Below are positions 35,510 through 44,996 of a stretch of DNA of 64,000 bases, in pieces. Position 1 is the first letter of the stretch. The number at the start of each line of letters is the position of its first letter. The stretch lies in NCBI GenBank assembly GCA_026826555.1, contig JAKSZT010054570.1, positions 1,064,292 through 1,128,291 of the forward strand, written 5' to 3'. Origin of the DNA: Tolypeutes matacus (Eukaryota; Chordata; Mammalia; Cingulata; Chlamyphoridae). The notes under the pieces are model-generated. The model did no database searches. It saw only the letters and a list, made by a program, of their open reading frames with translations, and was not told the DNA's origin. A program made the translations under genes and the position numbers.

Positions 35510-36785
35510 AAAAAAGGCTCTGGGATTGGAATATAGGTCTTTGGTCTCCAGACTCTCACTTTCTCTACTGTTTCATGTGATACAACACCCAGAATTCCCA
35601 GTTAAATCACAACAACCCAGTTTCTGACCAGGACACCAATAGAGTGCAGAAGGGGGTGTCAGCCCAGGTTTGTGTGCTGTCTGGTCCAGTGGTCTGAGGC
35701 TGGGCATACATGAATGTAAGGGCCAGGGACTGGGGAGGGACTTGCCCAGAACCGAGGAGCCAGGGGCTGTGCAACAGCATAGAGACAGAGAGACCGAAGA
35801 CCGGAAAACCGGAGGGTTGCCCGGTGGGGCCAGGGCAGTGCCACACATGGAAGAAAAACATCCAGATGAAAGAGGTTACGAGGAACGCGGTGGCGGCTAG
35901 GGTGCGGGGCACGGGCTTGGTGCAGGGTAGAGCTGCGTGGGAGCAGAGAGGATGCTGCAAGCTGCCCTGCCTGCATCACAGGCATCCTGAGAACAAGTGC
36001 AAGCAGAGAAATCCGGCCCTTCCAGAACCACCTACCCAGCCGCCCCCACACAGATATTACCCAATGCCAAGTAAAAGCAAATCAGCAACCAATTTGGGCC
36101 CCCAGATGATGAGCTAAGATCTCTGAAGCCTGATGCTGGCCACCTCGGACGGTTAGCTTTTTCTAGTTGCAGAGAGAAACCAGGGGACTGTTTGTATTGT
36201 CTGCAGTACTCCACGTACAGTGATGGCAAGTGTGATCGCACTTCCCTTACTGGTTGCTAAGTGTGTAGTTCCTAAGCAACAGCGTTAAGATGTAAGGCTG
36301 AGTTCTAGGAGGTATGTGTGTGAGTGTATGGGTGTGTGTATGCTGGGGCAGAGTTAGAAAGTGGAGTGGGAAGAAGAGTTGGGTCTTTTGCTTTGACTGA
36401 GGGGTCCTGGCACGTGAGGTTTAGGAGAATCCCGTCTTGCAGAGGGAACATGGAGGGGACGGCAGTATGCCTGAATCATGGGGAACAAACTAAGGAACAT
36501 TTGAGAAGACAGGTTTCAGGCATCCAGTTTCACTAGTGGCCAGTTTCTTTGACATCTTCGATACCGCCCCCTCATACAGTACTCAGTTATCATTTTATTT
36601 AGAGATGCCCTGAATTGGAAGGACAAGCACCTTTGGTTTGTGAAACCTGAGGCCTTTTGGTCCATGTTGCTATGGCATAATGTCCTAAAGCAAGCAGAAC
36701 GGGCTGCTTCAGAAGAAAATGAGGCCCCACCACTGTGGTATGGTTACAGCCATGTGGCCTGAGAAGCTTCTTGGAAGAAAAGTAG
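35510..36785. other. No gene recognised
   Basis: GC-rich unique sequence. Frames on both strands over 35573-36117 (up to 135 codons) overlap heavily and show no domain. A GTGTGT-rich segment lies at 36313-36342. Confidence 0.4.
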
Positions 36786-36789
36786 GGAC

Positions 36790-37115
36790 GGTGGGGAACA
36801 GGCAGCGGGAACAAAATCATGAGAGATGAACATAAAGGGTGTGCTCTGAGAAGAACGGGTAAACTCAGTTAACCCGAGTGAAGGGAAGGTGGAGAGAAGG
36901 ATGAGAAAGAAGCAAGGCTGGGAGAGCAGAGCAGAGATAAACTCAGAGGAATCCCAGGGCTTTGGAAGCCAGGTTGAAGAATTTAAACTTAAAGGGGATT
37001 GGTACATGTGTTTTATGTATTAAGTTTTATTAGCTAAATATTTCCAAACAAAAGGTCTATTTGGAGAAGAAAAAGACAGGGGCCAACAGTGATGAAGAGG
37101 TAGGAACCACCAGTT
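36790..37115 (-). repeat. L2-like LINE fragment
   Basis: 'ggaagccaggttgaagaatt' and 'gtaggaaccaccagttaaga' resemble the internal L2 text read in reverse. The element is cut by the L1 fragment that follows. Tentative. Confidence 0.4.
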
Positions 37116-37132
37116 AAGAGGTCTTGTTTCTT

Positions 37133-37236
37133 TTTTTAAAAAGCAAATCAATTTTATTGATACATATTAATAAAGCATACAATTCATCCAATGCGTACAA
37201 TCACATTTGGTATAATCACATAGTTGTGCATTCATC
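37133..37236 (-). mobile_element. Short L1 3'-end insertion
   Basis: About 104 bp of antisense L1 3' sequence ('caattttattgatacatatt', 'catagttgtgcattcatc') behind a T run. A perfect 17-bp target duplication, 'aagaggtcttgtttctt', stands at 37116-37132 and 37237-37253. Strong 5' truncation and an intact duplication suggest a fairly young event. Confidence 0.9.
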
Positions 37237-37254
37237 AAGAGGTCTTGTTTCTTA

Positions 37255-38235
37255 GGCAGTGTTATGTCTGCTTCTGGCCATGACATTGTTCGATGATAAT
37301 AAACTCAGTTATCCAGAAGTGGAGAGTTGGAAAGGCAAGGCATCTCATGCAAGGAAGAGGGGAAGCACCTCTTTATTTTAAGCCCAGATCAGAGAATGAT
37401 TGATAGGGTGGGTCCTTATATTTGAGGGCTGTCATATTGAAAAATAGTCATTATTCTAGACTGTTGCAGAAGGAAGTTCTAGCACCAGTGGGTGTGAGTT
37501 TCAGAGAGAGAGTTCAGCTCAGTGAAAGGAAAAGCCTTCTAGCAAAGAGTTATTCAACAATGGAATGGATTGTCCAGATGAGACATTTTCCACAGTTGCT
37601 CAAGGAAAGTGCATGAGAAGGAGTTTGGATTAGATGACATCCAGCCGTCTGTCCCACTTTCCCCCCCAATAATTCTTTTACTGGGGGCATTCCTGGTCCT
37701 TTTCAATGCTGAATTCTTCTGTGATAACAGGATCATCTACATCACTTTACTCATTATTTACAGCAGCATGGTGGACAGAAAGCAAGTAATTCTATGAGAA
37801 CAGAGTAAACACAGGATCCACAGACCCTCTTCCTTGAGATCTTCCCCATCTGCAAATGGGAAACTGAAGCTCCAAGAGGGCAAACTGCCCATAATGCATA
37901 CCATTGTCTTGAGCAAAGAGACTTGTAACTGAATCAGGTAACACTCCTTCCAATTATTCAGAAAAGCCTATAAAATGAATGCTCTATGTGGTTGGACTTT
38001 CTGTGGTAGGTGGTGAAAGGACTGAGTTCTGCATTTTAGGGTGAGGTGGCTGAACAAGATCTGACAGCACAGAGGTGGAAAAAAACACAAAGAAGTCAAT
38101 CCAGAACTGGCGGGACATCATGGGGCAGGACCAGAGGCTGTCATAGGCTGTAGGGCTGGGGTTTCAGATAGACAAAGTATGGGAGCCCAAGGGACATTTC
38201 TGTTACACGTGTTTCTGTATTCTAAAAATGCATGC
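37255..38235. other. No gene recognised
   Basis: Unique sequence with short frames only (37422-37616 plus, 37554-37736 minus). Confidence 0.45.
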
Positions 38236-38239
38236 CATT

Positions 38240-38430
38240 GATTAAAAAAATAATAAGGAGATGTGTTGAATACTTATTACAGGCCACGCACCAATGCTAA
38301 GGGCTGATATATATAATCTCTTTTTAATCTTTGCCAGATCCCTTTAAGGGAAGCACTATAATTATCATCATTTTGCATATAAGAAAGTGAGGATTAGAGT
38401 GGATAAGAATGTGCTTGAGGTTACATGCTA
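38240..38430 (-). repeat. MIR SINE
   Basis: 'gaatacttattacaggccac', 'gcaccaatgctaagggctga', 'gaagcactataattatcatc', 'aagtgaggattagagtggat' in reverse MIR order. Confidence 0.8.
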
Positions 38431-38434
38431 ACTG

Positions 38435-38880
38435 TTAGGAACACTGCCTGCTGATGGATTGTCAAGAATCTTTCAAGTGCAAGAGACTCAATTGCTCTCT
38501 ATGGAAAAAAGAAATAATATCAGGTCCATGCGTGTGCTGGGGAGGGGGTTATTGGGGTAGGGAGGATGTGGAGAAGGCTACAGTGATGGCACACAAAGAG
38601 AGCACGAGCTTGCCATTTTCCTGAATAATGAAAGACAGGGTCAATAACTGAGTCTAGGAGTCCCTTCTCCAACCTTGGGCTATTTTCCATCACAGCACTC
38701 AGAGGAAAAACAAAAGAGAGGAAGTTCAGAAAACAGGGGCACGGTAGCACTTAATAAATAAGGTAAAGGTTGGAGGGGTGGGGGGTTCCAAGAGCAGCTC
38801 TGTGTAGCAGATGAGCTATGACCTGTTCTATGAGCTGACAGTCACTTCTAGGGTGAAGGTGTAAATAAACAGCTGAGGGT
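38435..38880. other. No gene recognised
   Basis: Unique sequence. The minus frame 38520-38750 has no domain. Confidence 0.45.
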
Positions 38881-38882
38881 GG

Positions 38883-39330
38883 TGTACTGAGCTGAATAAG
38901 AACCCCCCCAAAATTCACAACCACCCGGAACCTCGGAATGTGATGTCATTTGGCAATAGGTCTTTGCAGATGTAATCAAGGTAAGCTGAGGTCATGTTGG
39001 ATGAGGGGCACCCCCAATGCAATATGACTGGTGTCCTCAGAAGAAGAGGGAAATCTGGACACTGAGGCAGGGGAGAAAGCCATGTGAAGACAGAGGCAGA
39101 GATTGGAGTGATGCACCTACAAGCCAAGGAATTCCGAGGATTCTCAGCAAGCACCAGAAGTTAGGAATAGGCAAGGAAGGACTCTTCCCCAGAGACTCCA
39201 GCAAGTATGGTCCTCTGATACCTTCACTTCAGACTTCTAGGTTCCAGAAGCATGAGAGAATAAATTTTTGTTGTTCTAAGTCACCTCATTTGTGGTGATT
39301 TGTTATGGCAGCCCTAGGAAACTATTATGG
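38883..39330 (+). mobile_element. MLT1-type solo LTR (ERVL-MaLR)
   Basis: A well preserved copy: 'aacctcggaatgtgatgtca', 'caataggtctttgcagatgt', 'caatatgactggtgtcctca', 'gattggagtgatgcacctac', 'gcatgagagaataaattttt', 'tatggcagccctaggaaact'. The AATAAA of the tail (about 39260) is the LTR polyadenylation signal. Frames inside (39017-39298) are LTR sequence. Confidence 0.93.
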
Positions 39331-39473
39331 GCTGTAATTCCCAAAAATGTACCTGGGACATTCTGAGACTTCTGTGATTTTTGTGGGGTCTTCAGGTGAG
39401 GGGATACCATCAGCCTGGGGGACATCAGTGGCTTTGTTTGAGAGGAATGATGTAGAAGAGCAAGAACTAAAAA

Positions 39474-39484
39474 GCTATCTGGGG
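39474..39484 (+). repeat. Left candidate target-site duplication of the RPL37 retrocopy
   Basis: 'gctatctgggg' here recurs directly after the poly(A) of the retrocopy at 39900-39910. The preceding A run fits an L1 endonuclease site. About 26 bases that I do not recognise separate it from the RPL37 leader. Confidence 0.6.
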
Positions 39485-39500
39485 TTTGAGCATGATATAG

Positions 39501-39898
<398 letters not shown>

Positions 39899-39899
39899 G

Positions 39900-39910
39900 G
39901 CTATCTGGGG
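39900..39910 (+). repeat. Right candidate target-site duplication of the RPL37 retrocopy
   Basis: 'gctatctgggg' follows the A run and matches 39474-39484 exactly. Confidence 0.6.
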
Positions 39911-39914
39911 GAGT

Positions 39915-40325
39915 GGAACCCATGTTTAGAAGTTATTTGAGTGTTGAGGGCTTGGCCATATATAAACTGAGAGATCTGATTTGTGGTACAGGAAGGAGAA
40001 AAAAAAAAGATCAATCATAAAATGAGATTTCTGAAGCTGTCTTGGATGCCAAGACAGCAATTTTTTTGCCCGAGGGAAAAATTCTTAATACAGCTCTGGG
40101 GGTGGCAGTTCTTGGAGTGATACAGATTAGCGATCAAATTATTTTCAAGGCTGGTGAGCCAGTTGACAACTCTGAAACCCAGCCATATCATCCAATGGGC
40201 AGCATTTAGCAAACGACTCTTCTCCATCACCTGGGCCTTGGTAGATACATTTCCAGAACGAAGGGCCGGTGAGGGCCAAAGTAAACTGGTATAATAACAA
40301 TAAAATAATAAGAGAATAAAGCAAA
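39915..40325. other. No gene recognised
   Basis: Unique sequence. The minus frames 40015-40230 and 40145-40618 overlap and lack domains. Confidence 0.45.
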
Positions 40326-40329
40326 AGCA

Positions 40330-40600
40330 GAGTACTGATCAGAGGTAGAAAGAGGACCGTGGGAAGAGAAAGCATGGGAGATGGATTCAGACTGGGGAAA
40401 AACGGCATGGAAGGGGTGGCATTTGGGTTAGGGTGTGAAGGAGTCCGGGAGGATGCCTGGGAGAGGTCATCCCGACTCAGGAAACACCATGAGCAAAGGC
40501 AAGAAGCCAGGAATTCCCACGAGTCCTCAGAGGCTGCCAGCAGATGAAAGGTAGGGCTGGAGCACAGACCCCATGGAGGCACAGTAGTCTTTTCAACTAG
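40330..40600 (-). repeat. L2 LINE fragment
   Basis: 'ggcatggaaggggtggcatt', 'gaaacaccatgagcaaaggc' and 'aagaagccaggaattccc' match L2 read in reverse. The complementary frames over this region are rejected as genes. Confidence 0.6.
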
Positions 40601-40961
40601 GGTGGGCATCAAAACCATTTAAGATGAAGATCAAAACCCCAAATAAGAAGAATTGGCTGCTTGGGGCTGACTGCACAGTAAGTCAAAATCTCAGGAGGGA
40701 CCCAGGCAAAGGAGGGTTTACGAAGCTGCTCGGGTGGTCCTAGCACACATCCCTAAGCAGCAAAATTAGAAAGATGGTGGAGGGTCAGGTGGTTCAGGGG
40801 CCTCATGCCAATGGTTCTCAGTGTGGTCCCTGGACCAGCAAGCATCAGCACCACCTGAGAATCTATAAGGAATGCATATTCTCGGGCCCTACTCCAGACA
40901 TACTGCATGAGAAACTATGGGGTTGGAGCTCAGCAATCTGCATTTTAAAAAGCCCTGCAGG

Positions 40962-41144
40962 CGGGAAGCGGCTGTGGCTCAATCGGTGGGGCTCCCGTTT
41001 GCCATATGGGAGGCCCCGGGTTTGGTTCCCGGGGCCTCCTGGTGGGGGCGGGCCCGCCCGCACGGCGTGGTTGGCTGACCCGGCGAGCGCGGGCAGCAAG
41101 GGGGGGGATAAATGAATAAATAAATAAAATCTTAAAAAAAAAAA
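40962..41144 (+). mobile_element. DAS-SINE, chimeric form (younger of two at one site)
   Basis: Head 'ctgtggctcaatcggtgggg', B box 'gggtttggttcccgggg', then a very CpG-rich non-tRNA segment ('gcccgcacggcgtggttggc') and a tail 'ggataaatgaataaataaat'. A 15-bp target repeat, 'aaaaagccctgcagg', is at 40947-40961 and 41145-41159. The undecayed CpGs suggest a young copy. Confidence 0.95.
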
Positions 41145-41159
41145 AAAAAGCCCTGCAGG

Positions 41160-41381
41160 GGAGCAGATGTGGCTCAAGCAGTTGAACTCCCGCCTCCCAC
41201 ATGAGAGGCCCCAGGTTCAGTTCTTGGTGCCTCCCGAGAAAACAAAAACAAACAACGAGCAAAACAAACTGAAAAAACCAACTCAGGAAAGTTGATGTGG
41301 TTCAGTGGCTGAGTGCCGGCCTTCCACATTTGAGGTCCCAGGTTCAATCCCCAGCCCCCGATACCTCAAGGGAAAAAAAAA
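41160..41381 (+). mobile_element. DAS-SINE dimer (older of two at one site)
   Basis: Two tRNA-like units: 'gatgtggctcaagcagttga' and 'gatgtggttcagtggctgag', joined by 'aaacaaaaacaaacaacgag'. A run at 41372-41386. The right target copy, 'aaaaagcccttcagg' (41382-41396), differs by one base from the copies around the chimeric SINE. Confidence 0.93.
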
Positions 41382-41464
41382 AAAAAGCCCTTCAGGTGCT
41401 TCTGATGATGCCACTGAAGCACTGAAGTTCAAGAACCACGACTCTATGCCACCCTGAAGGATAG

Positions 41465-41683
41465 GTTTTATTCCACAGTCAACGAGAGCTGGCATTGCGG
41501 TTTCTCTCTCTCCACTGGGTCATTACACATGCTTCTACTCCAAAAGTTCTCTGAATTGAGCTCATCAAGGAATCGGGAAGTCCTCTGCTCATGCTTCTTA
41601 TTTAGCAGCTGATGAAATTTTGCATATCTTGTTTTAATATGAATTCCTTTGATGCTCCTCCTTATCACTTTTTTCCCTCAGAT
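41465..41683 (-). other. Unrecognised open frame followed by a poly(A)-type signal
   Basis: On the minus strand about 70 codons are open from just after a TGA at about 41680 to a TAA at 41468-41470. The peptide is basic and polar, with 'HQLLNKKHEQRTSRFLDELN' followed by 'SENFWSRSM'. It looks more protein-like than other chance frames here. The stop overlaps AATAAA ('ggaataaaacc'). No splice acceptor, A tail or target repeat was seen. It could be the decayed 3' end of a retrocopy, a terminal exon, or chance. Confidence 0.3.
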
Positions 41684-41689
41684 GTTTTC

Positions 41690-42530
41690 TCTAAAACCTC
41701 CCCAGATCTGAACCAATGTTTACCTCATACCCTGGCATTTGCTGGATTCTGACTGGGAGACAAGGGAGCATAAGATAAGGTTCCCGTCTTCCACAATTCT
41801 ATTTAGCAAGGCACGTACTTGTGAAAAAATAATTTTATCTCAAGAAAACACGTGCCAGGCATAAATGGATGGAACAGCCAAGTGCTCTGGGAGGAGGGGT
41901 GCTCAGGGAAGGTGAGCTAGAAGCTTCTGTTCTCTACCAGATCCCTTGCGCTCCACCAGAGTCGTTTAATCCTCAATATCCCATATGCTTCAGGACTCCT
42001 ATGGAATGAATACCCTCTTTCAACTGGTGGGGCAAAAACAGATGCCTGAGCTCCTCCCTCCCCTCTTGCTTTCCAGGTAGGTGTCCTCTTCATGGATTTC
42101 CCATTTCTGTAGAATGAGCACCGTCTTACCCTCTGCACCCGCCACTGAAGACAGGTTGGTTCTTGCTCATCCGACCGAGGCCCTCTCTAGTCTCTCTGCC
42201 CTGATCCCCCACCACATATACACATACAGGGGAAGCAGAAGCAGGAAGTGGGCTCTTCCTCAGGGCCACCCCTCACCGGCACCCTTTCTGGCCAGCCAGC
42301 AGTGGGGCAGCTGCAACACTGCAGCTGGCAGCAGAAACTCCAGGACCATGCCCAGGAGGGTTTGCACCTCCTACTTGCTGTACATTGGCATAGCCCTGCT
42401 GGAGGCCCTTGGCCATGCCCCAGAAATCCCCTTCTGTGAGGATCCCAGCCAAACTCTTCTCTCTGTGCTTGGCACAAGAGCTCCTCAGGCCTGGGGCCAG
42501 AGTCCTCTTCTCCAAAAAAAAAAAAAAAAA
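41690..42530. other. No gene recognised
   Basis: Unique sequence with an A run at 42517-42531. Frames on both strands across 42081-42578 overlap. A CAG/GTAGGT donor-like site is at about 42075. No acceptor or domain supports an exon. Confidence 0.4.
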
Positions 42531-42534
42531 TCTG

Positions 42535-43020
42535 ACTCTCTTCCTTGCTTAAAAATTCCTATAGCTTCCTGTTTCTAGAGAATAATGTTCAAAGCTAAGA
42601 CACTGTGATGAAGGGCCTTTCTGCATCCTTCCAGCATTACTCCTATCATGATCTTATTTGGTTGAGTTACACTGAACTGTTCACAGCTTCCCAAACAGGC
42701 CACACTCTTTGGCGCCCTCTTATTGTTAAATATACTGTACTCTCTACCTGGAAGAGTACCTCACTATGCTTTCTCTGCTTGGTACATGCCAATCCATTCT
42801 TCAGCACACTTCTCAGTGGGATCTCCTTTGCGAGGCCTTTTTAGCCTACTTCTGGTAAGGTATGAAGGCTCTGGCCTTTGTGCCTCCCTGGCACTTTGTA
42901 CCACCTCTTACAGCACGTCTCACTGTATTGTGTCTGCTTTCATTTCTTTCCTCAACCTAATTATAAGGTTCATGAGGACAGTCTCTTATTCACTCCCCTG
43001 CGGGTAAAAGCTGAATAAAT
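42535..43020 (+). repeat. L2 LINE 3' half
   Basis: Sense L2: 'ttcctatagcttcctgtttc', 'ctctctacctggaagagtac', 'tctcagtgggatctcctttg', 'ctaattataaggttcatgag', 'aaaagctgaataaatgtgc'. Confidence 0.8.
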
Positions 43021-43087
43021 GTGCAGTTCAGCCTCAGATTCATCATATAAAAAAATCACTGTTCCACATCCTCAAAAAAGGAAAAAA

Positions 43088-43296
43088 GGGAGCGGATGTG
43101 GCTCAAGCAGTTGAGCACCTGCCTTCCACATGAGAGGTCCCGGGTTCAGTTTCCGGTGCCTCCTGAAAAAACAAAGACAAACAACAAAACCAACTCAGGG
43201 AAGCTGATGTGGCTCAGCGGTTGAGCACTGGCTTCCCACACACAAGGTCCTGGGTTCAATTCCTGGTACCTCAAAAAAAAAAAAAAAAAAAAAAAA
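43088..43296 (+). mobile_element. DAS-SINE dimer
   Basis: Unit one: 'gatgtggctcaagcagttga' and 'cgggttcagtttccggtgcc'. Unit two: 'gatgtggctcagcggttgag' and 'gggttcaattcctggtacc'. The linker 'aacaaaaccaactcaggg' is shared with other dimers here. A run 43271-43296. Target repeat unclear. Confidence 0.92.
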
Positions 43297-43299
43297 CTT

Positions 43300-43640
43300 C
43301 TTCAAGGAAGAATATGGACTTTCTTTCCTTGTAGGTATTTGAAACCTAGTGGATGGTTTTTGACTCATCCACTAGGATGGGTCAGGGCACAGAAGGAAGA
43401 ACTAGAGATCAATGACAATGGAAACACTAGGATCTCATCTATGAATGGACTGAGAACTCTACGGAAGGAATCAGGGTTCTTCTGTTTTATACACAGACTT
43501 GAACACTTACACCAAACCCACTGACTTTCCTCAGTAAAAGAAGAAGTACTGGCCATGAGAACACTGCACTTCACTGTCCCTTGTTTCCTGACCCCCAACT
43601 CCACCTCACACCCTACAAAGTGAACTTCACAGGAACCTAC
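43300..43640. other. No gene recognised
   Basis: Short unique spacer. A 61-codon plus frame (43339-43524) overlaps a minus frame and has no domain. Confidence 0.5.
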
Positions 43641-43644
43641 CTTT

Positions 43645-44996
43645 TATTAAGATGTCAATTCTACCCACAGCTATTTATAAATTCAATACAATATCTATGA
43701 AAATTCCAACAGCTTTCTATGCAGAAATGGAAAAGCCAATCATCAAATTTATATGGGAGGGCAAGGAGCCCTGAATAGCCAAGCCATCTTGAAAAAGAAG
43801 AATAAAGTTCGAAGACTTACACTTCATGTAGCCGTTGGGCAATTTGATGTAATTATGAATTCCAAAAATATAATTGGATCATGCTTGTAAATCAATCTGT
43901 TAATCTGGGCATGATTAAGTTATGATTAGTGCGTTGACTGGGCCACATCAGTAGGGTGTTGAGCCCCACCCCTTGGTGGGTGGAGGAAGAAAATATAAAA
44001 GGCATCACAAAGAACAGAGCTGCAGCAGTTTTTGAGAAGCAGTTTTGATGTTGGAGTTTTGATGTTGGAGAGAAGGCCCCAGGAGAAGAGAAGTGAGCCG
44101 TTCACCTGAGAGTCTACAGCTGACCTTGTGGAGGAAACAGAGGAGCTAAGCCCAGAGAGAAATGCAGCCCCAGGAAGAGAGGAACCCAAGAAGCCTGAAC
44201 CCTGGCAAACATTGGCAGCTGTCTTGCTCCGACACGTGGCAATGGACTTTGGTGAGAGAAGAAACTTAACGCTTTATGGCCTGGTATCTGTGGACTTCTA
44301 CCCCAAATAAATACCCTTTATAAAGACCAACCCATTTTTGGTATTTCACATTAGCACCCCTTTGGCTGACTAATACATTTCACAAATTTTAAAACTTATT
44401 ACAAAGCCACAGTAATCAAAATGGCAGGATACTGGCATAAGGACAGATATATGGACAAATGAAATCAAATTAAGAGCTCAGAAATAAACCTTTACATCTA
44501 CAGCCAAATGATTTTTGACAAGAGTGCCAAGTCCACTCAATCAGTAAAGAATAGTCTCTCCAGCAAATGGTACTGTAAAAACTGAATAGCCATATATGCA
44601 AAAGAATGAAGGTGACCCTTATCTCACAACATATACAAAAATTAACTCAAAATGGATCAAAGACCTAAATATAAGAAACACAGCTGTAAAAGTCATAGAA
44701 GAAAATGTAGGGAAGCATCTTCAGGATCTTGTATTAGACAATTGTTTCTTAGACTTTATACCCACAGCACAAGCAATGAAAGAAAAAGTAGATAAATGGG
44801 ACCTCCTCAAAATTAAAAACTTTTGTGCTTCAAAGGACTTTGTTAAGAAAGTGAAAAAACAATCTACTCAATGGGAGAAAATATTTGGAACCTACTTATC
44901 CGAAAGGTTTTAATATCCAGAATACATAAAGAAATCTTGTAACTCAACAATAAAACCCAATTAAAAAACTGGCAAAAGATTTGAATAGACATTATA
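43645..44996 (+). repeat. L1 LINE copy 1 (ORF2 3' portion), carries a solo LTR
   Basis: Begins in the ORF2 region after the reverse transcriptase ('aagatgtcaattctacccac') and breaks off at 44996 in the text 'gatttgaatagacat', before the end of ORF2. A 105-codon frame (44596-44913) keeps C-terminal ORF2 sequence, including 'TTYTKINSKWIKDLNIRNTA' and 'DKWDLLKIKNFC'. No 3' UTR or A tail of its own follows. Confidence 0.85.
43827..44377 (+). mobile_element. 551-bp solo LTR inserted in L1
   Basis: Starts TG and ends CA. The flanks are 'cttca' (43822-43826) and 'tttca' (44378-44382), a near-perfect 5-bp target repeat of the kind left by ERVs. Removing it rejoins L1 text. It has a TATA box (TATAAAA, 43994-44000), a 14-bp internal duplication ('gttttgatgttgga' twice near 44042-44069) and AATAAA at 44306-44311, giving a U3-R-U5 layout. 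Its end ('ctttggctgactaatac') resembles ERVL/MaLR LTRs, but I cannot name the subfamily. Probably lineage-specific. No internal viral genes are present. Confidence 0.88.

Larger units (their letters stand above)
40806..41445 (+). mobile_element. MER5-type hAT element split by two SINEs
   Basis: The left part begins 'caatggttctcagtgtggtc' and runs through 'ggtccctggaccagcaagca' and 'ctcagcaatctgcattttaa' to 40961. The right part resumes at 41382 with 'cccttcaggtgcttctgatg' and ends 'tcaagaaccacgactc', the inverted repeat of the start. Removing the two SINEs restores a MER5-like element of about 220 bp. Confidence 0.9.

Noticed and set aside
40863..41262. Minus frames with words such as 'GNQTRGLPYGKREPHRLSHS'
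   Set aside because: These are translations of antisense DAS-SINEs. Similar words recur at each SINE in the window.
42081..42578. 165-codon plus frame ending near an A run, as a possible retrocopy
   Set aside because: The A run at 42517 is not preceded by a polyadenylation signal or followed by a clear target repeat, and several frames overlap on both strands.
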